Shown here in pieces: positions 7,904-14,980 of a stretch of 16,463 nt of DNA (position 1 is the first letter of the stretch; each line of letters starts with the position of its first letter). The translations under genes and the position numbers were made by a program. The stretch lies in assembly GCF_041601295.1 (NCBI RefSeq), contig NZ_JBFIII010000069.1:1-16463 (forward strand), written 5' to 3'. The notes below the pieces were generated by a model that was given only the letters and a program-made list of their open reading frames with translations, ran no database searches and was not told the origin of the DNA. This stretch comes from Immundisolibacter sp. (GTDB taxonomy: Bacteria > Pseudomonadota > Gammaproteobacteria > Immundisolibacterales > Immundisolibacteraceae).

Positions 7904-8386
7904 ATGAGCATGTTGACCCGGGCCGAGGTCGAGGACTTCCTCTACCACGAAGCGGCCCTGCTGGACGAATGGAAGACCATGGAGTGGGCCGAGCTGTTCA
8001 CCGAGGATGGCGAATACCTGGTGCCGCCCATGGAATTGCCCAATGCCGACAAGAACGAGGCCCTGTTCATCATCAACGACGACCACCACCGCCTGGTGCA
8101 GCGCGCCAAGCGGCTCACGCGGCGTACCGCGCACGTTGAATTCCCGCACTCCAAGGTGCGCCACGCCATTCACAATGTGCGCATCCTGGAGCAGGACGAA
8201 TCCAGCCTGTCGGTGGCGACCAACCAGGTGGTCTATCGCGCCAAGCGGCAGAACCTGGATACCTTCGTCTGTCACGTGGTGTACCGGCTGGCGCGCACCA
8301 CCGACGGCCTGCGCATCCGCAGCAAACGGGTGATGCTGGACATCGACGGTCTGCGCCCGCACGGCATGATCAGCGCCATTCTTTAA
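7904..8386 (+). CDS. Ring-hydroxylating oxygenase beta (small) subunit
   Basis: 160 aa, typical of the small, cone-shaped, SnoaL/NTF2-like beta subunits that form the structural base of alpha3beta3 oxygenases. Recognisable stretches are VEDFLYHEAALLDEW, FTEDGEYLVP, NDDHHRLVQRAKRL and the final RIRSKRVMLDIDGL. It carries no metal site and supports the alpha subunit, sometimes influencing substrate range. The open frame extends back to 7856, but that stretch codes for unrelated residues through a hairpin. GGGGGA at 7895-7900 lies 3 nt before the ATG at 7904 and 9 nt before a second in-frame ATG at 7910, which may be the true start. Neighbours are the alpha subunit upstream and an extradiol dioxygenase 143 nt downstream. 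Confidence 0.9.
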   Translation: MSMLTRAEVEDFLYHEAALLDEWKTMEWAELFTEDGEYLVPPMELPNADKNEALFIINDDHHRLVQRAKRLTRRTAHVEFPHSKVRHAIHNVRILEQDESSLSVATNQVVYRAKRQNLDTFVCHVVYRLARTTDGLRIRSKRVMLDIDGLRPHGMISAIL

Positions 8387-8404
8387 AAGGAAGCGCCAAA
8401 CAAG

Positions 8405-8475
8405 CCCTTCGACAGGCTCAGGACGAGCGGTACCTTACTGACTGCGTTCGTTGTGAGCTTGTCGAACCATGAACG
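8405..8475. repeat. Dispersed-type imperfect inverted repeat
   Basis: One arm contains TTCGACAGGCTCAGGACGA (8408-8426). The other, read in reverse complement, contains TTCGACAAGCTCACAACGA (8448-8466). The arms match at most positions and flank a 21-nt centre. I recognise this type of sequence as a short palindromic repeat scattered through many proteobacterial genomes, usually in intergenic DNA. It sits between the beta-subunit gene and the extradiol gene, so it can form a cruciform or an mRNA stem-loop. Confidence 0.75.
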
Positions 8476-8529
8476 CCAGCCATTTGGTCAGGGCTCCTTT
8501 AGACACGGACCTAACGCGAGGAGAAACCC

Positions 8530-9441
8530 ATGTTCCGTTACAAAAAGCTCGGCTACGTCGCCCTGAACGTGAGCGATATGGCCAGATCGGTGCCGTTCTA
8601 TCGCGACCTGGTCGGCTTGCAGCTGAACGAACAGGTCGACAGCGGTCCGGCGTTTTTTTCCTGCAGCGCCGATCATCACAACGTGGTGCTGTACGAGGGC
8701 GGCGAGCCGGGCCTGAAACGCGTCGGCTGGGAAATGGAGCAGCCCGAGGAACTCGATCACCTGTTCGCGCACTTGCAAAAGGTTGGCCTGAATCCGGTCG
8801 AACTGCCGGCCGACGAATGCCGCGCCCTGCGCCAGCAGCGCACCATCCGCATAAAGGAGCCGTTCAGCGGGCTGACCTTCGAGTTCTACGAAGGCCAGCT
8901 CGAGCACGGCAGCACCTACACGCCGACCGTCACCAAGATCGCCCGCCTGGGACATGTGGTGCTCAATCTGGATCGCTGGCCGGAGGCGGTCAGGTTCTTC
9001 AAGGAAACGCTCAACTTCCGAATCTCGGATTACGTCGACGGCTTCATCGCCTTCACACGTTGCTTTCCGAATCCGTATCACCACTCGCTGGGCATCGGTA
9101 ACGCTGCGGCCACGCGCAAGGAGCCGGGTCTGAATCACGTCAACTTCATGGTCACCGACATCGACGACATCGGTTGCGCGCTGACACGCATCAAACGCAA
9201 CGACGTGCCGATTGTCTACGGCCCCGGCCGCCACCCGCCGTCGGGCAGCATCTTCCTGTACTTCCTGGACCCGGACGGCATGACCCTGGAGTACAGCTTT
9301 GGCATGGAAGAGTTTCCCGAGGAACGGCCGCGCAAGGCGCGCGTGCTGGAGGCCCGGCCCGAATCGCTCGACTACTGGGGCAACGTGCCCGACCCGCGGT
9401 TTGCATCGACCGGGCGCTTCGAGCCTGCGAGCGAGGGCTGA
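8530..9441 (+). CDS. Type I extradiol ring-cleavage dioxygenase (VOC superfamily)
   Basis: 303 aa with two vicinal-oxygen-chelate modules; the catalytic site is in the C-terminal one. By comparison with BphC, the iron ligands are H142 (LGHVVL), H203 (LNHVNF) and E254 (TLEYSFG). Second-shell residues are H185 (YHHSLG), H235 (GRHPPSG) and Y244. The stretch 233-254 fits the extradiol dioxygenase signature pattern, so the enzyme should be active on a catechol-type substrate, cleaving next to the hydroxyls. GAGGAG lies 6 nt before the ATG. It follows the oxygenase genes and is 3 nt from the SDR gene, which suggests it cleaves the diol made by the other cluster products. The substrate is unassigned; a carboxylated or polycyclic catechol is possible. 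Confidence 0.9.
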   Translation: MFRYKKLGYVALNVSDMARSVPFYRDLVGLQLNEQVDSGPAFFSCSADHHNVVLYEGGEPGLKRVGWEMEQPEELDHLFAHLQKVGLNPVELPADECRALRQQRTIRIKEPFSGLTFEFYEGQLEHGSTYTPTVTKIARLGHVVLNLDRWPEAVRFFKETLNFRISDYVDGFIAFTRCFPNPYHHSLGIGNAAATRKEPGLNHVNFMVTDIDDIGCALTRIKRNDVPIVYGPGRHPPSGSIFLYFLDPDGMTLEYSFGMEEFPEERPRKARVLEARPESLDYWGNVPDPRFASTGRFEPASEG

Positions 9442-9444
9442 CCG

Positions 9445-10215
9445 ATGGGCCCGCAAACTGGCCTGCATGGAGGCCGCGTGGCCATCGTCAGCGGCGCCGC
9501 CCGGGGCATTGGCCGCGCCATTGCCCGCGAACTGGCGCGTGAGGGCGCCGATCTGCTGCTGGCCGACATGGATGGCGAAACCTTGAAGGCCACTGCCGCT
9601 GCCATCGGCGCCGAATACGGCGTGCGTACCGCCTGCCACGTGGCCGATCTTGCCAGCGAGGAGGCCAATCAGGCCATGGTGGATGCCGCGCTGGCGGCCT
9701 TCGGGCGCATCGACATCCTGGTCAACAACGCCGGTGGCGGCGTGATCAAGCCGTTTCTGGAGCACACGCCAGAAACGCTACACACCACCATCAATCGCAA
9801 CCTGTGGACCGTGCTGTGGGCCTGCCGCGTGGCGTTGCCGGTCATGCTCAAGCAAGGCTACGGACGTGTCGTGAGCATCGGCGCCGATTCGGTGCGCAAT
9901 GGCCTGTGGGACCACGCCGCCTACAACGCCGCCAAGGGCGGTGTGCATGGCCTGACCACCGGCCTGGCGCGCGAGTTCGCTGCCCAGGACATCACCTTCA
10001 ATACCGTCGCGCCGTGCGCCGTGCGCACCGAGCAGGTCGATGAACTGATCCAGGCTTATCCGCAGATGTTCGACAAGTTCGTCAGCGTCATCCCGAAGGG
10101 CCGGCCCGGCGAAATGAACGAAATCGCGTCCGTGGTGAGCTTTCTTGCGTCGACGGCTGCTTCCTTTGTTACCGGGCAGGTGATTAGTGTTAATGGCGGG
10201 AGCACCATGTTATAA
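9445..10215 (+). CDS. Short-chain dehydrogenase/reductase, probable cis-dihydrodiol dehydrogenase
   Basis: 256 aa, a classical SDR. The Rossmann motif SGAARGIG is at 16-23, NNAG at 94-97, the catalytic serine is in VVSIGADS (144 or 149) and Tyr160/Lys164 form YNAAK. Asp41 at the end of the second beta strand favours NAD over NADP. The C-terminal GQVISVNGGST is typical. In this context it most likely oxidises the cis-dihydrodiol made by the Rieske oxygenase to a catechol, regenerating NADH. The function is inferred from neighbours, since SDR sequences alone rarely reveal the substrate. It starts 3 nt after the extradiol stop, with GAGGG from that gene's end as ribosome binding site. Confidence 0.88.
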   Translation: MGPQTGLHGGRVAIVSGAARGIGRAIARELAREGADLLLADMDGETLKATAAAIGAEYGVRTACHVADLASEEANQAMVDAALAAFGRIDILVNNAGGGVIKPFLEHTPETLHTTINRNLWTVLWACRVALPVMLKQGYGRVVSIGADSVRNGLWDHAAYNAAKGGVHGLTTGLAREFAAQDITFNTVAPCAVRTEQVDELIQAYPQMFDKFVSVIPKGRPGEMNEIASVVSFLASTAASFVTGQVISVNGGSTML

Positions 10216-10400
10216 ACCGCCGCGATGGCGTTCAGTGGTAGCTACTCAATGAGCGCTGTTTGCGCGCGTTGATCTAGGAGAGTGGTGCTCATGGGCCACT
10301 GGACGTTGTGCTTCCTTCTTTTGCGCATTCAACGCGGGTTTGTCCCCTCTCAGCGCATCAGGCGCATTCTAGACTTGTCAAAAAGATGGAGCTAGATCTG

Positions 10401-10895
10401 ATGGACGACAAAAACCGGCGAGGGGTGGGTGACGGTCGGCGGTTAGACGATAGATGGACGCTAGGTAAGGCTCTGGCCGCAGGGTTCGTACGTTTGACAG
10501 GGTCCCCCACTGTAATCTTTTTGAAATGGGCTGGGCCGTGTCTTCCTATTTGGTTTGTAGGCGATTCTGTACTAAAAATCGTCCGAGAACTTAAGAACGC
10601 TAATACGAATGCGGATATTCAGATATTATTTTCAGGGTTAATTAGTTTTAATCCCAAAGGGGGATGCACGACAACTGGCTTGTGCATTTACCCGGGCCTG
10701 TTTTTATTCTGGTCAGTTGCCTTGGCGCTAATTGTAATTGTCGCTCTTCTCTACGCGGTTCGACAGAAAAAATTACGTACTAAGGTAATTCATGATATGG
10801 GGATGAGGATTGAGTTATTGGAAAGATACTTCGATCCTCGACGCAGCTCTAGTGGATTGACTAATACGGGTGAAACAAATCCGGGGGACGAGTGA
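10401..10895 (+). CDS. Hypothetical membrane protein, first gene of AT-rich pair
   Basis: I do not recognise this family. From the ATG at 10401 it has 164 aa; GGAG lies 9 nt before that start. The open frame reaches back to 10308, and another ATG exists at 10386, but neither has a good ribosome binding site. A first hydrophobic stretch spans about 36-60 (marginal, with Lys42 and Asp55) and a strong transmembrane helix about 98-120. Between them, C89 and C95 could form a disulfide if the loop is periplasmic. The tail after the second helix starts with basic residues, has a short helix (MRIELLERYFD) and ends in the polar DPRRSSSGLTNTGETNPGDE. Codons and base composition are clearly AT-richer than the flanking catabolic genes. 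It overlaps the next gene, so the two probably act together. Confidence 0.72.
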   Translation: MDDKNRRGVGDGRRLDDRWTLGKALAAGFVRLTGSPTVIFLKWAGPCLPIWFVGDSVLKIVRELKNANTNADIQILFSGLISFNPKGGCTTTGLCIYPGLFLFWSVALALIVIVALLYAVRQKKLRTKVIHDMGMRIELLERYFDPRRSSSGLTNTGETNPGDE

Positions 10896-11491
10896 TGATT
10901 TATTCTCATTTGATATGGGTGATCACAAGTTCTACGTTTCTTATTCTTTGGTTTATGTTTTTCACAATTCATAGAGATTTCCATATCGCACGAACACGCC
11001 ACAGACTTTTTTTGATACGGTCTGAACTGTTCAACGCGGCACTCGAAGGCAAAATCGGCTTCCATGAACCAGCGTATAGGCTAGTCAGGGAGACGTTGAA
11101 TGGGATGATACGGTTCACACATAACCTTTCTTTTTTACGTTTGATTGCTATTGTCGCTTTGAATCTCTACGCACATAAAAGATTATTTGAGCACTTTGAT
11201 TCTGAGTTTCAGCACGCTTTTGATGAATTAACACTGGACCAAAGAAGTATGCTTCTCAAATTTATTGAAAAAGCACATACACAAATATTGCGACATCTTA
11301 TGAGTGTCTCGATTTTTTGGATAATTTTTAAATTGGCAAGCATAATATACAGTTGGATGAATATGACTAGGTCGACACGACAGAGGGCTATGCGCGTTCG
11401 CCAGTGGCGTCGGTTCGATGCTGAAGCGGCATACGGTATTTCTTTTCAGGACAACGGTATCGATTCAATGATCCCGGATTTGGGTCAGTAA
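10895..11491 (+). CDS. Hypothetical membrane protein, second gene of AT-rich pair
   Basis: 198 aa from the ATG at 10895, or 199 aa from the adjacent GTG at 10892; GGGGGA lies 7 nt before the ATG. The stop of the upstream gene overlaps this start (TGATG), indicating translational coupling. The N-terminal 5-25 is a strong transmembrane helix. A basic, probably cytoplasmic helical region follows (RTRHRLFLIRSELFNAALEG), then a moderately hydrophobic stretch at about 78-92 and a second clear helix at about 134-155. The tail is arginine-rich (RSTRQRAMRVRQWRRF). I see no catalytic motif, nuclease signature or nucleotide-binding loop. Many AT-rich codons (TTA, ATA, AGA) set it apart from its neighbours and suggest acquisition by transfer. 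Function unknown. Confidence 0.75.
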   Translation: MIYSHLIWVITSSTFLILWFMFFTIHRDFHIARTRHRLFLIRSELFNAALEGKIGFHEPAYRLVRETLNGMIRFTHNLSFLRLIAIVALNLYAHKRLFEHFDSEFQHAFDELTLDQRSMLLKFIEKAHTQILRHLMSVSIFWIIFKLASIIYSWMNMTRSTRQRAMRVRQWRRFDAEAAYGISFQDNGIDSMIPDLGQ

Positions 11492-11536
11492 GCGTAGCTT
11501 GGATGGTGCGCAGGAATCCTGGATAGTTGACTGCCA

Positions 11537-11569
11537 CCCCCGCATTCCGCTGCGTTCTACATGCGCTAC
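11537..11569 (-). repeat. REP-like palindromic element with GTAG head
   Basis: On the minus strand the sequence begins GTAGCGCAT and ends GGAATGCGGGG, with CGCAT able to pair with ATGCG around a loop containing GCAGCGGA. The layout resembles the common gammaproteobacterial GTAG-headed repeats that read GTAGCCCGGAT...GCAGCGGAATCCGGG, with compensating changes in both arms. An outer 7-bp inverted repeat, GTTGACT (11526-11532) and AGTCAAC (11579-11585), brackets it. It lies in the 158-bp gap before the YceI gene. Confidence 0.5.
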
Positions 11570-11649
11570 GAAGGCTTGAGTCAACGGCGCCGGAAGCAGT
11601 CACCTAAAAGCGGACAAGCCTGCGCTGGTCATTCATAAGGAGATATTGG

Positions 11650-12216
11650 ATGAAGACGCAACTCGCGGTCGCTCTATTCACCTCCGCTATTGCCATGCCG
11701 GCATTAGCGGTGGATTCGTACGCTATAGATCCGTACCACACCTGCCCCGTGTTCGAGATCGATCACCTCGGTTTCTCCATCCAGCGCGGTCGGTTCAACA
11801 AGGTTACGGGCAACATCCAGCTCGATCTTGCGGCGAGAGCCGGCGCAATCGATGTCACCATCGACTCCGCGTCCATCGACATGGGATTCGACGAATGGGA
11901 CGAGCGCATGCGTTCAGACGAATTCTTCAACGTCGAAAAATTTCCGACCATGCGATTCAAGTCGGAAAAACTGGTTTTCGATGGCGACAAACTGGTCGGT
12001 GCCGAAGGCCAGTTCACTCTGCTTGGCGTGACCAAGCCGCTCACCCTCACCATCGGCGGCCTGCACTGCGCCGTGCATCCAATCAATAAAAAACCGCTGT
12101 GCGGCGCCAACGCCACGGCCGCCATCAAGCGCTCCGATTACGGCATGGTGAAATACCTGCCCGGCATCGGCGACCAGGTTAAATTGATAATTCCGGTCGA
12201 GGCGTTCAAGGATTAG
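11650..12216 (+). CDS. YceI family periplasmic protein
   Basis: 188 aa. Residues 1-20 form a clear signal peptide (basic start, hydrophobic core, then PALA before VDSYAID), so the protein is periplasmic. The mature part fits the YceI lipocalin-like fold: SYAIDPYHTCPVFEIDHLGF at the start, FNKVTGNI, a DEWDERMRSDEFFNVEKFPTM block, and LTLLGVTKPL-like FTLLGVTKPLTL. YceI proteins bind polyisoprenoid or other amphiphilic molecules, and the physiological role is often stress related but not well settled. AAGGAG lies 8 nt before the ATG. It is the first gene after the AT-rich island and converges on the second extradiol dioxygenase. Two extra cysteines in the LHCAVHPINKKPLCG segment could form a disulfide. 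Confidence 0.92.
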   Translation: MKTQLAVALFTSAIAMPALAVDSYAIDPYHTCPVFEIDHLGFSIQRGRFNKVTGNIQLDLAARAGAIDVTIDSASIDMGFDEWDERMRSDEFFNVEKFPTMRFKSEKLVFDGDKLVGAEGQFTLLGVTKPLTLTIGGLHCAVHPINKKPLCGANATAAIKRSDYGMVKYLPGIGDQVKLIIPVEAFKD

Positions 12217-12272
12217 CAAGCCGTAGGTGCGGCTCGCCACGGGTAAATGAGAGCGACCGCGCGGCTCACGCG

Positions 12273-13163
12273 TTAGGTCGCAGCCTCGGCCGGCGTCGGC
12301 ACATGGTGGCCCCACAGGGTAAAGCGCGACAGGTGGCGTTGGCGCCAGTGCTCGTCCACGCGAAAGCCGTCGGTGCCGACTTCGTATTCGAAGCCGGACG
12401 GCGTGCGTCCGTAAAACGAATACACGCCCTCGGTGTGGCGACCGGGCATGTGCGTGATCTCGACACCGGCGCTACGCGTGCGGTCCCATGCCAGGCCGAC
12501 CTCGTCGATGGTTGGCACGTGCACCTCGAAGTGCGCGATGCGCTTGATGGCAGGCACGCCGCCGGCCAGTGCAATTGAGTGGTGGCGCGGGTTGGAATAC
12601 AGAAAAACGGCGGACAACACGATGCCAGCCCATTCCTCGGCGCCGGTGTCGGATACCGACATGCCGATGACGTCGGTGTAGAACGGCACCGCCGCTTCCA
12701 GATCCGGCATCACCAGGATCAGGTGACCCATGCCCATGTCGCCGGTGACGAAGCCACCGGGCTGCACCGGCGAGCCAAACGGTGTTGGGGACGTCTTCAG
12801 GCCCAGGCACAGTTCGAGCGGGTTGCCCCACGGGTCTTTGAAACGGACCAGATGATCGACGTGACGGGCGCGCAGTTCATCCGGCGTGCCGGTTTGTAGT
12901 TCGATACCAGCGGCGCGCAGTCGGGCGCACAGTGCGTCGAACTCGTCACGGTTGTAGGCCGCCAGCCCGACGGCGCACACGTCATCCGCGGGACCCTCGC
13001 GCACGAACATGCGTTGCGCGAACTCGTCCATGCGGTAGGCGCGCGAGCCGTCATTGTTTTCGCCGTTGGCGGTGAGGCCAACGACCTGGGTCAGCAGCCG
13101 GTCCCACGCTGCGGGGTCGGATACCTCAAATCCCAGGTAACCCAGTTCCAGTCTGGCCGTCAT
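12273..13163 (-). CDS. Second type I extradiol dioxygenase, BphC-like
   Basis: 296 aa, the size of BphC-type 2,3-dihydroxybiphenyl 1,2-dioxygenases. Iron ligands by comparison are H147 (MGHLIL), H211 (IAHFEV) and E261 (GFEYEVG). The supporting residues are H195 (PRHHSIAL), H243 (GRHTEG) and Y251. Residues 241-261 fit the extradiol signature pattern, so it should be active in meta-cleavage of a catechol, plausibly a bicyclic or larger one. GGAGG lies 8 nt before the ATG at 13163. The frame extends to 13229, but those 22 residues lack a ribosome binding site and precede the family's normal start. It stands alone, convergent to the YceI gene and downstream of the tRNA pair. It differs clearly from the other extradiol enzyme at 8530-9441, so it is not a recent duplicate. 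Confidence 0.9.
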   Translation of the reverse strand: MTARLELGYLGFEVSDPAAWDRLLTQVVGLTANGENNDGSRAYRMDEFAQRMFVREGPADDVCAVGLAAYNRDEFDALCARLRAAGIELQTGTPDELRARHVDHLVRFKDPWGNPLELCLGLKTSPTPFGSPVQPGGFVTGDMGMGHLILVMPDLEAAVPFYTDVIGMSVSDTGAEEWAGIVLSAVFLYSNPRHHSIALAGGVPAIKRIAHFEVHVPTIDEVGLAWDRTRSAGVEITHMPGRHTEGVYSFYGRTPSGFEYEVGTDGFRVDEHWRQRHLSRFTLWGHHVPTPAEAAT

Positions 13164-13294
13164 GCCGGTCCCTCCGTGCGTTTTGGGCGCTGTTACCGGC
13201 CAGGTACCCAGCGCTAACTGTGTCAGCACGATGCCACGAGGCCGGTGCGGCCATTGCTACGAGCGGCGTGCTGCTTGCCCGATAGTAAAGCTAA

Positions 13295-13370
13295 TGGCGT
13301 CCCCAAGGGGATTCGAACCCCTGTTGCCGCCGTGAAAGGGCAGTGTCCTAGGCCTCTAGACGATGGGGAC
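13295..13370 (-). tRNA. tRNA-Glu (TTC)
   Basis: Read on the minus strand, it starts GTCCCC and ends GGGGACG followed by an encoded CCA. The anticodon loop is CTTTCAC, giving anticodon TTC, and the T arm has GGTTCGAATCC. It lies 46 nt after tRNA-Ala in the same direction, so the pair is probably one transcript. Its product is the substrate of the synthetase encoded just upstream. Confidence 0.97.
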
Positions 13371-13416
13371 TTAACGGGAAACCGTGAGCGGGTGCGGTGC
13401 GCCCGCCGCGGGGGTT

Positions 13417-13492
13417 TGGTGGAGCCAGGCGGGATCGAACCGCCGACCTCAACACTGCCAGTGTTGCGCTCTCCCAGCTGAGCTATGGCCCC
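13417..13492 (-). tRNA. tRNA-Ala (GGC)
   Basis: Read on the minus strand, it starts GGGGCCATAGCTCAG and ends in TGGCTCCACCA, with CCA encoded. The anticodon loop is CTGGCAG within a CAACA/TGTTG stem, giving anticodon GGC. The T arm has GGTTCGATCC. It is the first tRNA after the strong promoter at the end of gltX. Confidence 0.97.
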
Positions 13493-13507
13493 GTGCAAGG
13501 GGCGCGA

Positions 13508-13537
13508 ACTTTACTGATTGCATCCGTCAAGTGTCAA
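13508..13537 (-). promoter_or_regulatory. Sigma-70 promoter of the tRNA-Ala/tRNA-Glu unit
   Basis: The minus strand carries a consensus TTGACA (-35, 13532-13537), an 18-nt spacer and TAAAGT (-10, 13508-13513), followed by the GC-rich TCGCGCC typical of stable-RNA discriminators. The tRNA-Ala 5' end is 16 nt beyond the -10. The -35 box contains the gltX stop codon (TGA at 13534-13536). The GC-rich discriminator suggests growth-rate or stringent control. Confidence 0.75.
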
Positions 13538-14949
13538 GCTGTGCCGTGCGTTTCAAGCCAGCGCAGGGCCCGTTGCAAGCGTCCCAGCACGCGGCCGCGA
13601 CCGATCAGCAGCAAAGTCGTGTCGATGGTGGGCGACACGGCGCTGCCGCAGAGCGCCACGCGCAGCGGCTGGGCCAGTTGTCCGAACTTCAGATGGCACT
13701 GCTCGGCGACGGTTTCCAGGGCCGCCTGCAAGGTCGACGCCGACCAATCCGTGAGTTGCTCAAGTTGGGTATACACGGCCAGCAATGGCTCGGCAGTCGC
13801 GGCGGTAAGGTGCTTGGCGGCGGCGGCCGGCTCGTAGCTTTCGAACTCGCGGTAAAACGGCAACGCCTTGTCGGCCATTTCGACCAGGGTCTTGCTGCGT
13901 TCGCGCAGCGCCAGTACCGCCTGGGTGAGCGGCGGTCCGTCGAGCGCCGGGTCCACCCCCAGACGGCCCAGAAACGGACCCAGGTGCCGGGCCACATGTT
14001 CGGGCGTGGAGGTCTTCAGGTAGTGCTGGTTCAGCCATAGCAGCTTGTCAGGATTGAACACCGCGGCGGCGCGGTTGACCCGCTCCACGTCGAACAGTGC
14101 CACCAGTTCGTCCAGCGTAAACACCTCCTGATCGCCATGCGACCAGCCCAGGCGCACCAGGTAGTTCAGCAGCGCCTCCGGGAGGTAGCCTTCCTCGCAG
14201 TACTGCATCACGCTGACGGCGCCGTGGCGTTTGGACAGGCGTTTGCCGTCGGCGCCCAGGATCATGGGTACGTGAGCGTATTGCGGCGTGTCGGCGCCGA
14301 GCGCGTGCAGGATATTGATCTGACGCGGCGTGTTGTTGAGGTGGTCGTCGCCGCGGATGACGCAGCTCACGCCCATGTCCATGTCGTCCACCACCACGGT
14401 GAAGTTGTAGGTCGGTGTGCCGTCGGTGCGCGCCAGTACCAGGTCGTCGAGTTCGCTGTTGCTGAACGCGACGCGACCGCGGATCAGGTCGTCCACCACC
14501 ACGTCGCCGTCCTGCGGATTGCGAAAGCGGATCACCGACGGTGGGTTGCCCGGTGGCGGAGTCTGAAGGTGGCGGCAACGCCCGTCGTAGCGCGGCTTGT
14601 CCTTGCGGGCCATTTGCGCTTCGCGCATGGCGGTCAGTTCATCCTGGCTACAGTAGCAGCGGTAGGCGTGTCCGGCCGCCAGCATCTGGCCCAGCACCGC
14701 GTCATAGCGCTCAAAGCGTTCGGTCTGGTAGAACGGGCCCTCGTCGTAGCTCAGGCCCAGCCAGGTCATGCCCTCCAGGATGGCATTGACCGACTCCACG
14801 CTGGAGCGCTCGCGATCGGTGTCCTCGATGCGCAGGATGAAAGTGCCGCCGTGGTGTCGCGCGTACAGCCAGGCGAACAAAGCCGTGCGCGCGCCGCCGA
14901 TGTGCAGGTAGCCGGTGGGGCTGGGCGCGAAACGGCTGCGGACGCTCAT
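13534..14949 (-). CDS. gltX: Glutamyl-tRNA synthetase
   Basis: 471 aa, the same size as E. coli GltX. It charges tRNA-Glu with glutamate in the cytoplasm. Class I signatures are present: the HIGH motif as HIGG at 16-19 (APSPTGYLHIGGART) and the KMSKS motif as KRLSK at 236-240 in ADGKRLSKRHGA. The zinc-binding set C98, C100, C125 and H127 falls at the same positions as in E. coli. The start is the ATG at 14949, with AGGA 6 nt before it. The frame stays open to 15054, but the added 35 residues would overlap the promoter and lack family similarity. It reads toward tRNA-Ala and tRNA-Glu, so the enzyme and its substrate tRNA lie side by side. Confidence 0.97.
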   Translation of the reverse strand: MSVRSRFAPSPTGYLHIGGARTALFAWLYARHHGGTFILRIEDTDRERSSVESVNAILEGMTWLGLSYDEGPFYQTERFERYDAVLGQMLAAGHAYRCYCSQDELTAMREAQMARKDKPRYDGRCRHLQTPPPGNPPSVIRFRNPQDGDVVVDDLIRGRVAFSNSELDDLVLARTDGTPTYNFTVVVDDMDMGVSCVIRGDDHLNNTPRQINILHALGADTPQYAHVPMILGADGKRLSKRHGAVSVMQYCEEGYLPEALLNYLVRLGWSHGDQEVFTLDELVALFDVERVNRAAAVFNPDKLLWLNQHYLKTSTPEHVARHLGPFLGRLGVDPALDGPPLTQAVLALRERSKTLVEMADKALPFYREFESYEPAAAAKHLTAATAEPLLAVYTQLEQLTDWSASTLQAALETVAEQCHLKFGQLAQPLRVALCGSAVSPTIDTTLLLIGRGRVLGRLQRALRWLETHGTA

Positions 14950-14980
14950 GGGAATCCTGGGACGGGCGGCGGGACGGTCT

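Noticed and set aside
8469..9101. 210-codon plus-strand frame overlapping the extradiol dioxygenase
   Set aside because: The other frame has all extradiol catalytic residues and a good ribosome binding site; this one is an arginine-rich shadow.
11388..11603. Minus-strand open frame of 71 codons at the end of the AT-rich island
   Set aside because: It overlaps the second membrane gene and the REP-like element, has no ribosome binding site I can see and no recognisable motif.
12221..12243. Possible REP remnant starting GTAGGTGCGGCT after the YceI gene
   Set aside because: It begins like a GTAG-headed repeat, but its two arms do not pair beyond 5 bp, so I could not support it.
13164..13229. 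22-codon extension of the second extradiol dioxygenase
   Set aside because: No ribosome binding site precedes it, while GGAGG precedes the ATG at 13163, which matches BphC-type starts.
13240..13252. GGCCG-GTG-CGGCC hairpin downstream of tRNA-Glu as a terminator
   Set aside because: Only a 5-bp stem, more than 40 nt from the tRNA end and without a T-run.
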